Below, one piece after another: positions 17,497 to 26,663 of a DNA stretch of 64,000 nucleotides (the first letter of the stretch is position 1; each line of letters begins with the position of its first letter). Location: the NCBI RefSeq assembly GCF_050459865.1, contig NZ_JBCMNM010000012.1, positions 1 through 64,000 on the forward strand, written 5' to 3'. The position numbers and the translations under genes are program-made. This DNA is from Rummeliibacillus pycnus_B (GTDB taxonomy: Bacteria > Bacillota > Bacilli > Bacillales_A > Planococcaceae). The notes under the pieces are model-generated. The model did not search any database. It was not told where the DNA came from and saw only the letters and a list, made by a program, of their open reading frames with translations.

Positions 17497-19201
17497 TCAA
17501 TTTGCTATTATCCTTCTCCTTGTTACACTAACAGCAATTCATCCTGTAGCTGCTGCGGAATCTTACAGTCATCTGTATATTTCCATCAGCGATGCCATTA
17601 TGAATTCCAAACAAGGTGACGATGCAAAAGCAAATGACGCACTCCAAACTTTTGAAAAAGATTGGAATCAAGCAAACGTCAAAAATTCAAAAGAATCAAA
17701 AGCTGTTACTCAAGCGTTGGATGATGCACAAAGCGCATCTTCAAAAGATGATCGTTTAGCTGCACTTTCAGCACTTTCAAAAGCATTAACAGCTCTTGAA
17801 AAAGCTGAAAACCCAGTTGACGAAAAGGCCGAAAGAAAGGCTTTTGCCACTGCAATGACTCCTGCACTTAATCAATTGCAAGCAGCGATAAAAGAAGGTA
17901 ATGTTGAGAAACTTACAACAGCTTATAATAACTTTAATGCCTTCTGGAAGAAAAAAGAAACACCAGTACGCGAATACGATATTGCTGCATACGGTAAAAT
18001 TGAAACGAAAATGTCTTTCATACGTATTGCACTTTCTGATGAAAAACCAAATATTGATGCAATTCAAGATCAATATAACGAACTACAAAAAGCCATAACA
18101 GATTTTGGGGCTGGTAAGAAAGTCGCTTCAACTGCTAAAGGTACTTTCTCTTTACAATCATTAGTTGACTTAATCGATCAAGCAAAAACGCAAATTGATG
18201 ACCAAGATTATTCAAAGGCATCTGCTACTATCAAAAAATTCATCACCACTTGGCCTAACGTTGAAGGCGATATTCGTACGAAGAATGCAGGTCTTTATAC
18301 GAAAATTGAAAGTGACATGCCAATTATCGCAAGTGATTTGATGAAAGATCATGTTGATACAAAAGATATCCAGGCACAACTTGATAACTTTAAGCAACAA
18401 ATTCAGTTGATCCAAGGTAATCAAAACTATAGCTTTTGGGATTCAGCATTAATCCTTCTTCGTGAGGGTTTGGAAGCATTACTAATCATTATTGCATTAG
18501 TTGCTTTCTTAAAGAAATCAGATAACCGCCATATGGAAAAATGGATTTATCTTGGTGCCGGTGTTGGGATTGCATTAAGCGCTGTCGCAGCGATTTTAAT
18601 GTCTACATTATTTAACTCAGCTACCATCAACACGAGCCGAGAAATGATTGAAGGATATATTGGTTTAATCGCAGCTGCTATGATGCTAGGTATTGGTGTT
18701 TGGATGCATAGTAAATCCAATATTAAAGCTTGGAATGCTTATATTGCAAAACAATTAAACCATGCGATGTCAAAACAAAGCGTATGGGTAATGGCTTTCA
18801 TTAGTTTCCTTTCCGTATTTCGTGAAGGTGCTGAAACATTAATTTTTTACGCCGGCATAGCTCCCAAAATGTCGACTTCGGATTTCTCTCTGGGAATTGC
18901 AGTTGCAGTCGGAATATTAGCTGTTGTAGCATTCTTCTTATTAAGATTTAGTGGAAAAATTCCTGTTCACCGATTCTTTACAGTCGCAACAGTATTAATT
19001 TATATACTAGCGTTCAAAATTATTGGTGTAAGCATTCACACATTGCAACTAACAGGTGTATTACCTTCAACTGTTATTACTGGCTTGCCAGTATGGGCAT
19101 CTATTGGTTTCTACCCAACAGTTGAAACAATTATCGGTCAAGTAATTCTACTTGTTTTAGTTGTTCTAACGATCATTTATAAAAAAAGAAATGAACATTA
19201 A
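17471..19201 (+). CDS. efeU: EfeU iron permease (FTR1 family) with long extracellular N-terminus
   Basis: Membrane permease of the Ftr1/EfeU family that moves oxidised iron into the cell. Both RExxE iron motifs are present: REGLE at 331-335 and REGAE at 451-455, in a seven-helix C-terminal domain. A signal peptide (about 1-29) precedes an extracellular region of about 290 residues built of roughly three alpha-helical repeats (about 32-115, 125-220, 228-315). The GTG start has AAAGGGAG eight bases upstream and lies inside efeB, indicating coupling. The 576 residues exceed many EfeU proteins because of the N-terminal region. Gene order (O-B-U) differs from B. subtilis efeU-O-B. Confidence 0.92.
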   Translation: MKHYLIRCSQFAIILLLVTLTAIHPVAAAESYSHLYISISDAIMNSKQGDDAKANDALQTFEKDWNQANVKNSKESKAVTQALDDAQSASSKDDRLAALSALSKALTALEKAENPVDEKAERKAFATAMTPALNQLQAAIKEGNVEKLTTAYNNFNAFWKKKETPVREYDIAAYGKIETKMSFIRIALSDEKPNIDAIQDQYNELQKAITDFGAGKKVASTAKGTFSLQSLVDLIDQAKTQIDDQDYSKASATIKKFITTWPNVEGDIRTKNAGLYTKIESDMPIIASDLMKDHVDTKDIQAQLDNFKQQIQLIQGNQNYSFWDSALILLREGLEALLIIIALVAFLKKSDNRHMEKWIYLGAGVGIALSAVAAILMSTLFNSATINTSREMIEGYIGLIAAAMMLGIGVWMHSKSNIKAWNAYIAKQLNHAMSKQSVWVMAFISFLSVFREGAETLIFYAGIAPKMSTSDFSLGIAVAVGILAVVAFFLLRFSGKIPVHRFFTVATVLIYILAFKIIGVSIHTLQLTGVLPSTVITGLPVWASIGFYPTVETIIGQVILLVLVVLTIIYKKRNEH

Positions 19202-19217
19202 TAATTCCAACAAAGTA

Positions 19218-19257
19218 AAGAGCTAACGAAAGTAATTTTTCGTTAGCTCTTGTTTTA
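19218..19257 (+). terminator. Terminator of the efe operon
   Basis: AAGAGCTAACGAAA pairs with TTTCGTTAGCTCTT around a short loop, followed by GTTTTAATTT. Confidence 0.88.
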
Positions 19258-19321
19258 ATTTATCGACGTTATAACTCGAGTATTTATTTACTTGAGCTAG
19301 TTAAATCTACGAACACTTTTA

Positions 19322-20302
19322 TTAAATAATAGTTAATACGACAGAACTTAAAATCACCGATACAATGGTTAACATGATTAGTGGTTTTAAAGCTCTTGTT
19401 TTTAATTCTTTTAAGTCAACTGACATTCCTAATGCAGCCATTGCTACAGCTAAAAAGAAAGTACCTGTTTGAGCGATTATATTTTGCATTGCTTCACTAA
19501 GCCATCCTTGTTGTGTCCCCCAAGTACCTAGGGCTGAAACGATTAAGAATCCTAATAAGAAATATGGAAAAGAAGCTTTTTGACCTGTTCCCCCATTTTT
19601 AATTTTCATAAACCCAACAAGCAATAATGTTACTGGGAATAATAATAATACACGGCTTAGTTTTGCCAATAGAGCTGGCGTTAGTGAAGCATCACCAAAT
19701 GCTGCTCCCGCTAATGCAGCGTGTGCAATTTCATGTAAACTATATCCTGACCAATACCCATAAGCTTCTGGCGTTAAGTTCAACAAATGACCAACAGTTG
19801 GATAAATTAAGGAGAAAATGGTTCCCATTAAAGCAATCATACCAACCGACATGGCTGTATCTTCTTCTTTAGCTTTTACAATAGGCGAAACTGCAGCTAT
19901 AGCGGCTGCACCACAGATTCCTGTGCCAAATGCCAATAGCATCGTTAACTTTTCTTCTACGCCTAATAATTTCCCAATAAAAACTGTTAATAAGATTGTG
20001 CCTACAATGACCCCTGCTGCTCGAAGAATCAATGGAAGTCCTTCATTTGCTACAACAGCAATATTTAATCGAATCCCATATAGGATAATTGCAAATCGTA
20101 AAATTTTCTTAGCTGAAAAATCAATTCCACTTTTCCACTGCTGTGGATAAGGTCGTGTATTTCTAATAATAACTGCAATAATTATGGCAATTGCCAATGG
20201 CCCTAAATAATTCATGTATGGAAGTTTGCTTAGGAAATACGATACAATCGCTATAACAATGGTAAATACTATTCCTTTAATAAACCCTCCAGATAGTTGC
20301 AT
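19322..20302 (-). CDS. YeiH-family putative sulfate/sulfite exporter
   Basis: Polytopic membrane protein (about 10 helices, 326 residues) of the UPF0324/YeiH family, often annotated as a putative sulfate exporter. Family stretches include LLAFGTGICGAAAIAAVSPI (about 130-150) and GYSLHEIAHAALAGAAFG (about 190-207). I start at the ATG after TAGGAG; a frame 11 codons longer lacks a proper site. It is transcribed away from a LysR-type regulator, the same arrangement as yeiH-yeiE in enterobacteria, which supports a role in sulfur oxyanion homeostasis. The transported species is not certain. Confidence 0.82.
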   Translation of the reverse strand: MQLSGGFIKGIVFTIVIAIVSYFLSKLPYMNYLGPLAIAIIIAVIIRNTRPYPQQWKSGIDFSAKKILRFAIILYGIRLNIAVVANEGLPLILRAAGVIVGTILLTVFIGKLLGVEEKLTMLLAFGTGICGAAAIAAVSPIVKAKEEDTAMSVGMIALMGTIFSLIYPTVGHLLNLTPEAYGYWSGYSLHEIAHAALAGAAFGDASLTPALLAKLSRVLLLFPVTLLLVGFMKIKNGGTGQKASFPYFLLGFLIVSALGTWGTQQGWLSEAMQNIIAQTGTFFLAVAMAALGMSVDLKELKTRALKPLIMLTIVSVILSSVVLTII

Positions 20303-20359
20303 AATCTCATCTCCTATTTTGTTTTCTATTATCATGATAGAATGTAGCTAATCAAAAAG

Positions 20360-20374
20360 ATAATTAATGATTAT
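20360..20374. promoter_or_regulatory. Candidate LysR-type operator (T-N11-A dyad)
   Basis: ATAAT-taatg-ATTAT is a perfect 5-bp dyad of the T-N11-A form in the 108-base gap between the divergent YeiH-family and LysR-family genes, where such regulators bind to control both directions. Confidence 0.5.
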
Positions 20375-20410
20375 TATCAAAACCATAAGTATTTACTTAT
20401 AGGAGGGTCT

Positions 20411-21259
20411 ATGGCTGATAAACTACAGATTTTCTTAACTGTCGTAAGGCATATGAATTTTTCACGAGCTGCAGAAGAGCTGTATATGACACAGCCGGCT
20501 GTCAGTCAGTATATAAAAAGTTTAGAAGAAGAGCTAAACGTGCAGCTTTTTGATCGTTCACAAAAAAAGATACAACTTACTAAAGCTGGGGAGATTGTGG
20601 TCTACTATGGAAAAGAAATAAACATGTTATCCACAAAAATGAATCGAGCATTGGACGATTTGACGAATCATGTTGCGGGTGAATTACTACTTGGTGCAAG
20701 TTATTCATATGGTGAATACCTTCTACCCAAATGTTTAGCAGCGTTTTTAACAAATTATCCACAAGTATATCCACGTATATGTATCGATAATACAACAGAA
20801 ATAGCTGATAAAATCATTAATCAGACTTTAGATTTGGGGATAATTGAAGGTTCTATTCCCATTAAACGGTTAGTTATGCACAAGATTGCAACAGATCATA
20901 TGGTCATTGTTGCAAAGTCTGAACAAACTGTGCATAACTTAAATGATCAAACATGGATTATTAGAGAACAGGGCTCTGGTACTCGTGAAGCATTCGAACA
21001 TTTTATAAAGGAACATAATATTGTACCTCATCGTATATTAGAATTTGGTAGCACACAGCTCATAAAAGAAGCCGTAGTAAATGGTCTAGGGGTTGCACTA
21101 CTCTCTGAATGGACAATTAAAAATGAAATGCAGTTAAACAAGTTACAGATTGTTTTAAAGGATAAATACAATTATAATCGTGACTTCCATGCTATTCATC
21201 TCAATACGCCATTCCTTTCTAAAACAGCCGAGACATTTCTAGAGTTTTTGAAAAAATAA
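20411..21259 (+). CDS. LysR-family transcriptional regulator (CysL/YeiE-like)
   Basis: DNA-binding regulator. The N-terminal winged helix-turn-helix is MNFSRAAEELYMTQPAVSQYIKSLEEEL (residues about 15-42), followed by the linker helix and a two-lobed effector domain from about residue 90 (GASYSYGEYLLPKCLAAFL). The effector domain resembles the CysL/YeiE group that senses sulfur metabolites. 282 residues is slightly short but complete. Start after AGGAGGG. It is divergent from the YeiH-family exporter, its probable target. The effector cannot be read from sequence. Confidence 0.87.
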   Translation: MADKLQIFLTVVRHMNFSRAAEELYMTQPAVSQYIKSLEEELNVQLFDRSQKKIQLTKAGEIVVYYGKEINMLSTKMNRALDDLTNHVAGELLLGASYSYGEYLLPKCLAAFLTNYPQVYPRICIDNTTEIADKIINQTLDLGIIEGSIPIKRLVMHKIATDHMVIVAKSEQTVHNLNDQTWIIREQGSGTREAFEHFIKEHNIVPHRILEFGSTQLIKEAVVNGLGVALLSEWTIKNEMQLNKLQIVLKDKYNYNRDFHAIHLNTPFLSKTAETFLEFLKK

Positions 21260-21304
21260 AAAAGACCCTGTGAAAAACATAGTATCAATGTGGATATACC
21301 AAGG

Positions 21305-21349
21305 AAAAAGGAGTTGCCAAATGTGCTATATTTGGACAACTCCTTTTTA
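21305..21349. terminator. Bidirectional terminator between lysR and fumC
   Basis: AAAAAGGAGTTG... pairs with ...CAACTCCTTTTT, with an inner AAAT/ATTT stem. U-tracts occur in both readings, so it serves the convergent lysR-type gene and fumC. Confidence 0.85.
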
Positions 21350-21405
21350 AATATCTATACGAATTTAATCTATTGTGAAATGTAAAATCAAAACCACAAT
21401 AAGTT

Positions 21406-22788
21406 TTAGAATTTAATCATTTTGCTTGGAACAACCCATTCGTTGAATTGTGCTTCTGTTAGAAGACCAGTTTCAAGGGCAGCTTCTTTTAATGTTAGAC
21501 CATTTTTATGTGCATGTTTAGCAATTTTCGCTGCATTTTCATAACCGATGTATGGGTTAAGAGCAGTTACTAACATTAGTGAGTTGTTTAAGAAGTGTTC
21601 AAGTTTATCTTCGTTAGCAGTAATACCTTGTAAGCAGTGTTCATCGAAGCTGCGGATTACGTCAGATAATAATTCAACAGATTGCATGAAGTTATAAAGA
21701 ATAACAGGCTTGAATACATTCAATTCAAAGTTACCTTGAGATGCAGCAAAGCCAAGAGTTACATCATTACCCATAACTTGTACAGCTACCATTGTAACAG
21801 CTTCACATTGAGTTGGGTTTACTTTACCTGGCATAATGGATGAACCTGGTTCGTTTTCTGGGATTGAGATTTCACCAAAACCAGAACGAGGACCTGAAGC
21901 TAACCAGCGAACATCGTTGGCAATTTTCATTAAGTCTGCAGCTAAAGCTTTCATAGCACCGTGAGCTGTTACCATTTGGTCATGAGAAGTTAGTGCATGG
22001 AATTTGTTTGGTGATGCAACGAATTTTAGACCTGTTTCTTTAGCTAATACAGCAACTACTTTTTCATCGAAGCCATCAGGAGTATTTAAACCAGTACCTA
22101 CTGCAGTACCACCGATTGCAAGTTCTAACATATGTTTAGAACTTTCTTCAATCATTTCTTCTGATTTTTCGATCATGTGTAACCAACCGCTAATTTCTTG
22201 ACCTAATGTTAAAGGAGTAGCATCTTGTAAGTGTGTACGACCAATTTTAATTAGTTGCATAAATTCTTCAGATTTTGCTTTTAAAGTTGCTTTAATTTGA
22301 CGTAAAGCAGGAAGTAAATTCTTTTCTACTGCAATTGAAGTTGCAATATGAATTGCAGTCGGGAACGAGTCGTTCGAGCTTTGAGATTTATTCACATCGT
22401 CATTTGGGTGTAGGCGTTCTTCACTACCTTGAGCTTCAAGGTATTCGTTACCAAGGTGAGCGATTACTTCGTTAACGTTCATATTTGTTTGAGTACCACT
22501 ACCTGTTTGCCAAATAACTAGTGGGAATTCGCTATCCCATTTACCAGTCATGATTTCATCAGCTGCATGAGCAATTGCATCTGCTTTCACTTGTGATAAT
22601 GTACCAAGTTCAACACATACTTTTGCTACTGATTTTTTAAGTAATGCATAGCCATGAATAAAGTCGATTGGCATATGTTCAGAACCAATTTTAAAGTTTT
22701 GTTTACTACGCTCCGTTTGAGCACCCCATTTACGTTCTGCAGGTACTTTTACCTCTCCCATGGAATCATGTTCAATACGATATTCCAA
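21406..22788 (-). CDS. fumC: Fumarate hydratase, class II
   Basis: TCA-cycle enzyme converting fumarate to L-malate, cytoplasmic homotetramer, iron-independent. The family signature GSSIMPGKVNPTQCE (near residue 315) carries the catalytic serine loop, and the other conserved region TGSGTQTNMNVNEV is near residue 95. The frame can be read 14 codons longer, but the only good ribosome-binding site (ATGGAG) lies 9 bases before a TTG, which would give MEYRIEHDSMGEV, collinear with B. subtilis FumC (462 residues). I chose that start (460 residues). An internal ATG three codons earlier is the alternative. Confidence 0.95.
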   Translation of the reverse strand: MEYRIEHDSMGEVKVPAERKWGAQTERSKQNFKIGSEHMPIDFIHGYALLKKSVAKVCVELGTLSQVKADAIAHAADEIMTGKWDSEFPLVIWQTGSGTQTNMNVNEVIAHLGNEYLEAQGSEERLHPNDDVNKSQSSNDSFPTAIHIATSIAVEKNLLPALRQIKATLKAKSEEFMQLIKIGRTHLQDATPLTLGQEISGWLHMIEKSEEMIEESSKHMLELAIGGTAVGTGLNTPDGFDEKVVAVLAKETGLKFVASPNKFHALTSHDQMVTAHGAMKALAADLMKIANDVRWLASGPRSGFGEISIPENEPGSSIMPGKVNPTQCEAVTMVAVQVMGNDVTLGFAASQGNFELNVFKPVILYNFMQSVELLSDVIRSFDEHCLQGITANEDKLEHFLNNSLMLVTALNPYIGYENAAKIAKHAHKNGLTLKEAALETGLLTEAQFNEWVVPSKMIKF

Positions 22789-22974
22789 GTTGTTCATCTC
22801 CATTTCTTTTGCTACGAGTTTTGTTCCCACTCAACACTTATGATAGCGGTTTCTCTTCTAATTGTCTGCTATTGTGTTTTAATTATGGTAAAAACCTATT
22901 GGAAAAGTAAAAATCCTAAATTTAACCCTAGATTCACACAAAAGATCATATATACTCCCTATTCTAGACAGATA

Positions 22975-23511
22975 TTATAATGGCATAGGGGTTGATGTTG
23001 GTTTTGCATATCCCTCTTTATAATCATTATCAATTTGTTTACGGATTTCTTTAAGTGATGCCCCTTCTTGTGCTTGCTTAATCGATTTAACTGCAATTTC
23101 TACACAAACAATACAGCGCGTACCATGATCATCCCACACAACGGAACCATCGTCTTTTACTTTTTTTATAAAACAATTTAAGTTGCTTTTATGATTGGCA
23201 CTTTCTGCACATCCACAATAACAAGGCATCCATTTTAAAACTTCTGTTGCCTGCCCAGCTGCTGTATAAACCAGTTTCAAATCCTCTGATTGATTATCTA
23301 AAAAACTCGGTAATTTGTTTGCCGATGCTGTTTCCTCTTGAAGATCGCCATTGGCTAGTGTGTGTTGATGACTTCCGTGATTTGATTGCTCTTTTGTTTG
23401 TGTTTGATCATGTTCCGTATGATTTTTCTTAGACGATTCTTCTGCATTGTTGCCACAAGCTGCTAAAATCATTGTGCCCGCTAATAGCACTGATAACCAC
23501 TTTTTCTTCAC
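22975..23511 (-). CDS. PCYCGC-motif lipoprotein
   Basis: Extracytoplasmic lipoprotein of unknown function. Lipobox Leu-Ala-Ala-Cys gives Cys19; a His/Gln/Ser-rich linker with several HxH-like groups follows (residues 30-55). The defining PCYCGC motif sits near residue 97, with four more cysteines downstream (NCF, RCIVC). Such cysteine and histidine content suggests a metal or redox role, but this is not demonstrated. 178 residues. It lies alone upstream of fumC and behind the flotillin terminator. I see no terminator after it. Confidence 0.8.
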   Translation of the reverse strand: MKKKWLSVLLAGTMILAACGNNAEESSKKNHTEHDQTQTKEQSNHGSHQHTLANGDLQEETASANKLPSFLDNQSEDLKLVYTAAGQATEVLKWMPCYCGCAESANHKSNLNCFIKKVKDDGSVVWDDHGTRCIVCVEIAVKSIKQAQEGASLKEIRKQIDNDYKEGYAKPTSTPMPL

Positions 23512-23618
23512 AGTAAAACTCCTTTAAACGCTTTTTCTTTCATTATACCTTAGGTAGGTATTTTAAATACTGACAATAATGACAAATCAAAGACAGTGCT
23601 TTTTATTTAAAATCAACA

Positions 23619-23668
23619 AAAAAATAAAAATTGCCCGACAAGTCGATTCTCCGACTTACTCGGGCAAT
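23619..23668 (-). terminator. Terminator of yuaF-floT
   Basis: Minus-strand hairpin TTGCCCGA / TCGGGCAA with an inner TAAGTCG / CGACTT stem, followed by TTTTTATTTTTTT. Confidence 0.9.
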
Positions 23669-23678
23669 TAAGGATGCA

Positions 23679-25226
23679 CTAATTTTCAGTAGTTGTTGCA
23701 GCTGATGCATCGTCTTTTTGTTTTACATTGTCAGCTAATCGTTCAATACTTGGACGAATTGTATATTTACCTGAATAATTTTCTAATAATTCCTTCATAT
23801 CAATACCTGAAGATGCTTTTAGTGTTTCTTGTAATGTTGCCATTAAGTCTGTTGCATATCCAGTTACTTTATTGGCTCCACCACCTTCACCACTACCAGT
23901 ATCTACGACAGTAATTTTATCGATATTAGATAATGGACTTGCAACTTGTTTTGCATATTCAGGCATCATTCGGATAATCATATCTAATACAGCGGCTTGA
24001 CCGAATTGTTCGAATGCTTCTGCGATTTTACGTTTTGCTTCGGCTTCTGCAAGACCTTTAAGACGGATAATTTCTGCTTCTGACTCCCCTTGTGCACGTT
24101 CAGAATCAGCTTTTGCCAAACCATCTAAACGGATCTTCTCAGCTTCTGCTTTTGCTTTCGCTTCAATACGATATTTTTCTGCATCGGCTTGTGCTAATTG
24201 TTTCATCTTTTCTGCTGAAGCATTTTGTTCAATTGCATAACGATCCGCATCAGCCTTTTTCTTCACTTCTGAATCATATTGTTTCTCACGACGTAAAATT
24301 TCTTTTTCTTCTAATTCAATTTGCTTTTGACGTTCAATGATTTTAATTTGCATTTCTTGTTCTGTTACTTCTTGTTTTGCACGCGCAGTTTCTAATTCGT
24401 ACGCTTGGTCAGCACGAGCTTTTGCAATATCTTGTTCACGACGGAATTCAGCTACTTTTAATTGATTTTCTTTTTCTGCTTCCGCAATTTCGGTTGCACG
24501 TTCAAGCTCTGCCTTTTGTGCTTCTTTATCTGCTTCTGCTCGTTTAATACGAGTTTCTTTTTCTGCATCTGCTGTTGCAATATCTGCATCACGTCTGACC
24601 TGAGCTATTCTTGGTTTCCCTAGTGAATCTAAGTAACCGTTTTTATCTCGTACATCTTTAATCGTGAAGGATACGATTGTAAGACCCATTTTTGCTAAGT
24701 CTTGAGAAGCAACACGTTGTACTTCTTGTGAGAATTTATCACGATTTTTGTAAATCTCTTCAACTGTCATAGACCCTAGAATTGAACGTAAGTGACCTTC
24801 AAGCACTTCTTTTGCTTCGTTTTCACGTTCTTCTTTTGGTTTACCTAAAAACTGTTCAGCAGCCGTTGCAATTTCAGCTATCGAACCACCAATTTTGATA
24901 ATGGCAATCCCATCAGCCATTACCGGCACACCTTGCTCTGTATAAACTTCAGGCGTTGTTACTTCTAGTTTACTGGATAGCAAACTAAGAGGTTCCGCTT
25001 GTTGAAATACTGGTAACACAAATGTACCGCCACCACGGATAATTTTAATACGGTTTCCACCTTCATCCGTATGTACGTTCTTAGATCCTAGATAACTACC
25101 TGTAACGATGAGTGCCTCATCTGGACCAGCTGTGCGGTATTTTGTTATATACACTCCAATAATTGCTAACAAAATAACTACTACGATTACACCAACAATT
25201 AGTATCGGTGATAGTAATAATGACAT
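23679..25226 (-). CDS. floT: Flotillin FloT
   Basis: Membrane-microdomain scaffold protein. An N-terminal hydrophobic hairpin (residues about 5-27) anchors it. The SPFH/PHB domain spans about 30-230, and a long Glu/Ala/Lys/Arg-rich coiled coil with repeated AEAE/AKAEAE runs about 230-400, followed by a C-terminal oligomerisation region. The 515-residue length matches B. subtilis FloT (509). It is second in an operon with the NfeD-type partner, 33 bases downstream, exactly as in yuaF-floT. SigW control through the upstream promoter links it to envelope stress. Confidence 0.93.
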   Translation of the reverse strand: MSLLLSPILIVGVIVVVILLAIIGVYITKYRTAGPDEALIVTGSYLGSKNVHTDEGGNRIKIIRGGGTFVLPVFQQAEPLSLLSSKLEVTTPEVYTEQGVPVMADGIAIIKIGGSIAEIATAAEQFLGKPKEERENEAKEVLEGHLRSILGSMTVEEIYKNRDKFSQEVQRVASQDLAKMGLTIVSFTIKDVRDKNGYLDSLGKPRIAQVRRDADIATADAEKETRIKRAEADKEAQKAELERATEIAEAEKENQLKVAEFRREQDIAKARADQAYELETARAKQEVTEQEMQIKIIERQKQIELEEKEILRREKQYDSEVKKKADADRYAIEQNASAEKMKQLAQADAEKYRIEAKAKAEAEKIRLDGLAKADSERAQGESEAEIIRLKGLAEAEAKRKIAEAFEQFGQAAVLDMIIRMMPEYAKQVASPLSNIDKITVVDTGSGEGGGANKVTGYATDLMATLQETLKASSGIDMKELLENYSGKYTIRPSIERLADNVKQKDDASAATTTEN

Positions 25227-25259
25227 ATCAATTCCCCCTATTTTTATTCTTATACACCT

Positions 25260-25790
25260 TTAAAATATTGGATCATACTCCCTGACATATAATGTACCTT
25301 TTGTCACTTCTATGATCAGCACCTTTGAATCATAAGGTATTTCCACATTATCATAGCTTGTTGCACGTTTTGAAATGATGCCGTTGACTGTCTCAACTAC
25401 TACCTCACCAAATCCATCGATAGGAATAGGCACAATCACCTTTCCTACCTGACCTCCCAAGGATTCTTCGGTATACGCCATCGATACTTCAGCAGATTTT
25501 AACGGAATCAAGATGAAGTAATAAAGTAAAATATCTAGTATGAAGGAGATAACTCCAGAAATAATTCCGATTAGAATACTACTTAATGATGTAAAAGTTT
25601 CGATGATAAACCCAAGTGCTGTGAAGAAGGTTAAAAAAGCTAGAATGACGGTTGGATTAAAAAAAGGAATTCCTTCTCCCAAGCCATCAGCTATATCGCC
25701 AAAAAAAAGATATAAAATCATACAAATTGCTAAGAATATTAATGAGTACAAATACCACTGTTCAATGGACCAAGAATTTATATCAATCAT
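25260..25790 (-). CDS. yuaF: NfeD-family membrane protein, FloT partner YuaF
   Basis: Integral membrane protein with about four helices in the first 110 residues and a C-terminal OB-fold NfeD domain (GGQVGKVIVPIPIDGFGEVVV, about 118-138). It works with flotillin FloT in membrane fluidity and microdomain organisation. The frame can be read 33 codons longer, but AAGGGGGTG stands just before the ATG chosen here, giving 176 residues against 174 for B. subtilis YuaF. A SigW promoter lies inside that excluded upstream extension, which further supports this start. Confidence 0.9.
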   Translation of the reverse strand: MIDINSWSIEQWYLYSLIFLAICMILYLFFGDIADGLGEGIPFFNPTVILAFLTFFTALGFIIETFTSLSSILIGIISGVISFILDILLYYFILIPLKSAEVSMAYTEESLGGQVGKVIVPIPIDGFGEVVVETVNGIISKRATSYDNVEIPYDSKVLIIEVTKGTLYVREYDPIF

Positions 25791-25829
25791 CTTCACCCCC
25801 TTGAATAACTTTTTCTGTTCAATATGTAA

Positions 25830-25855
25830 TACGGATGGCTTACTTAAAGGTTTCA
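25830..25855 (-). promoter_or_regulatory. SigW promoter of yuaF-floT
   Basis: Minus strand: TGAAAC, exactly 16 bases, CGTA, the full SigW consensus, 40 bases before the yuaF start. In B. subtilis the orthologous operon belongs to the SigW regulon. Confidence 0.9.
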
Positions 25856-26027
25856 TTTTTTTCTGATTATTTTTATAATAAAAATGCACACTCTATATAT
25901 TACGGGAATGTAAATTTTGTTGAATTTTATATGATATTTGTAGGGGTTTTTTTCGCAATTTGTTATGATTATAATTGCGTTCAAAATTAGATTTTAGTGA
26001 TTTATATAACGAATTAGGAGGCTTTTT

Positions 26028-26648
26028 ATGTTTAGCTCAAAAAAAGAAGATCCTTTCTTCTCTGCATTGTTGAAGATTGCCCAAAATGTAAATGAAGCAG
26101 CTCATTATGCTGATGAATTCCAAATTACAGGCGTTGCAGACCTGAAAGAGCTTAGCGTTACACTTAAGAAATACGAAACAGATGGAGATTCATTAATTCA
26201 TGATTTAATCCAAATGTTAAATAAATCATTTATGACACCAATCGAACGTGAAGATATTTTAGAATTAGCTGTACGAATGGACGATGTCTTGGATGGCGTT
26301 GAAGGATGTATCGCACATTTCGAAATGTTCTCACTTACTGAAGTTGATGAATATATGAGAGATTTCCTAAAATATATTGTTCTAAGCACAGATGAAATCG
26401 CTACTGCTATGGAACATTTAACAAACAAAAAACTAATTAACATGCGTGAACACGCCATTCTCATTAAGGATTATGAACGTAAATGTGATGAAGTGTTACG
26501 TACTTCTATTAAACAATTATTCCTACATGAAAAAGACCCTATCCGCATTATTAAATTCAAAGATATTTACGAACAACTTGAAGAGGTTGCTGACTATTGC
26601 CAAAATGTTGCCAACTCAATGGATACTATTATAATGCGTAATGCATAG
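26028..26648 (+). CDS. DUF47/PhoU-like regulator of phosphate transporter
   Basis: All-helical PhoU-like cytoplasmic protein (DUF47 family, B. subtilis YkaA type), 206 residues. It is thought to bind to and modulate the adjacent Pit transporter. Acidic helix repeats typical of the family are visible (KKYETDGDSLIHDLIQML near 48 and IVLSTDEIATAME near 116). It follows an AGGAGGC ribosome-binding site. Pit begins 15 bases downstream, so the two form an operon ending at a clear terminator. Confidence 0.88.
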   Translation: MFSSKKEDPFFSALLKIAQNVNEAAHYADEFQITGVADLKELSVTLKKYETDGDSLIHDLIQMLNKSFMTPIEREDILELAVRMDDVLDGVEGCIAHFEMFSLTEVDEYMRDFLKYIVLSTDEIATAMEHLTNKKLINMREHAILIKDYERKCDEVLRTSIKQLFLHEKDPIRIIKFKDIYEQLEEVADYCQNVANSMDTIIMRNA

Positions 26649-26663
26649 GAGCTGTAAAATCAA

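Noticed and set aside
21259..21304. Stretch with AAAAAAGACCC just after the LysR gene as another T-box or riboswitch
   Set aside because: No conserved core motif and too short; the real terminator follows.
23515..23535. Possible cre site (AAGCGTTTAAA) before the PCYCGC lipoprotein gene
   Set aside because: Only the core half matches the catabolite-response consensus; too weak to call.
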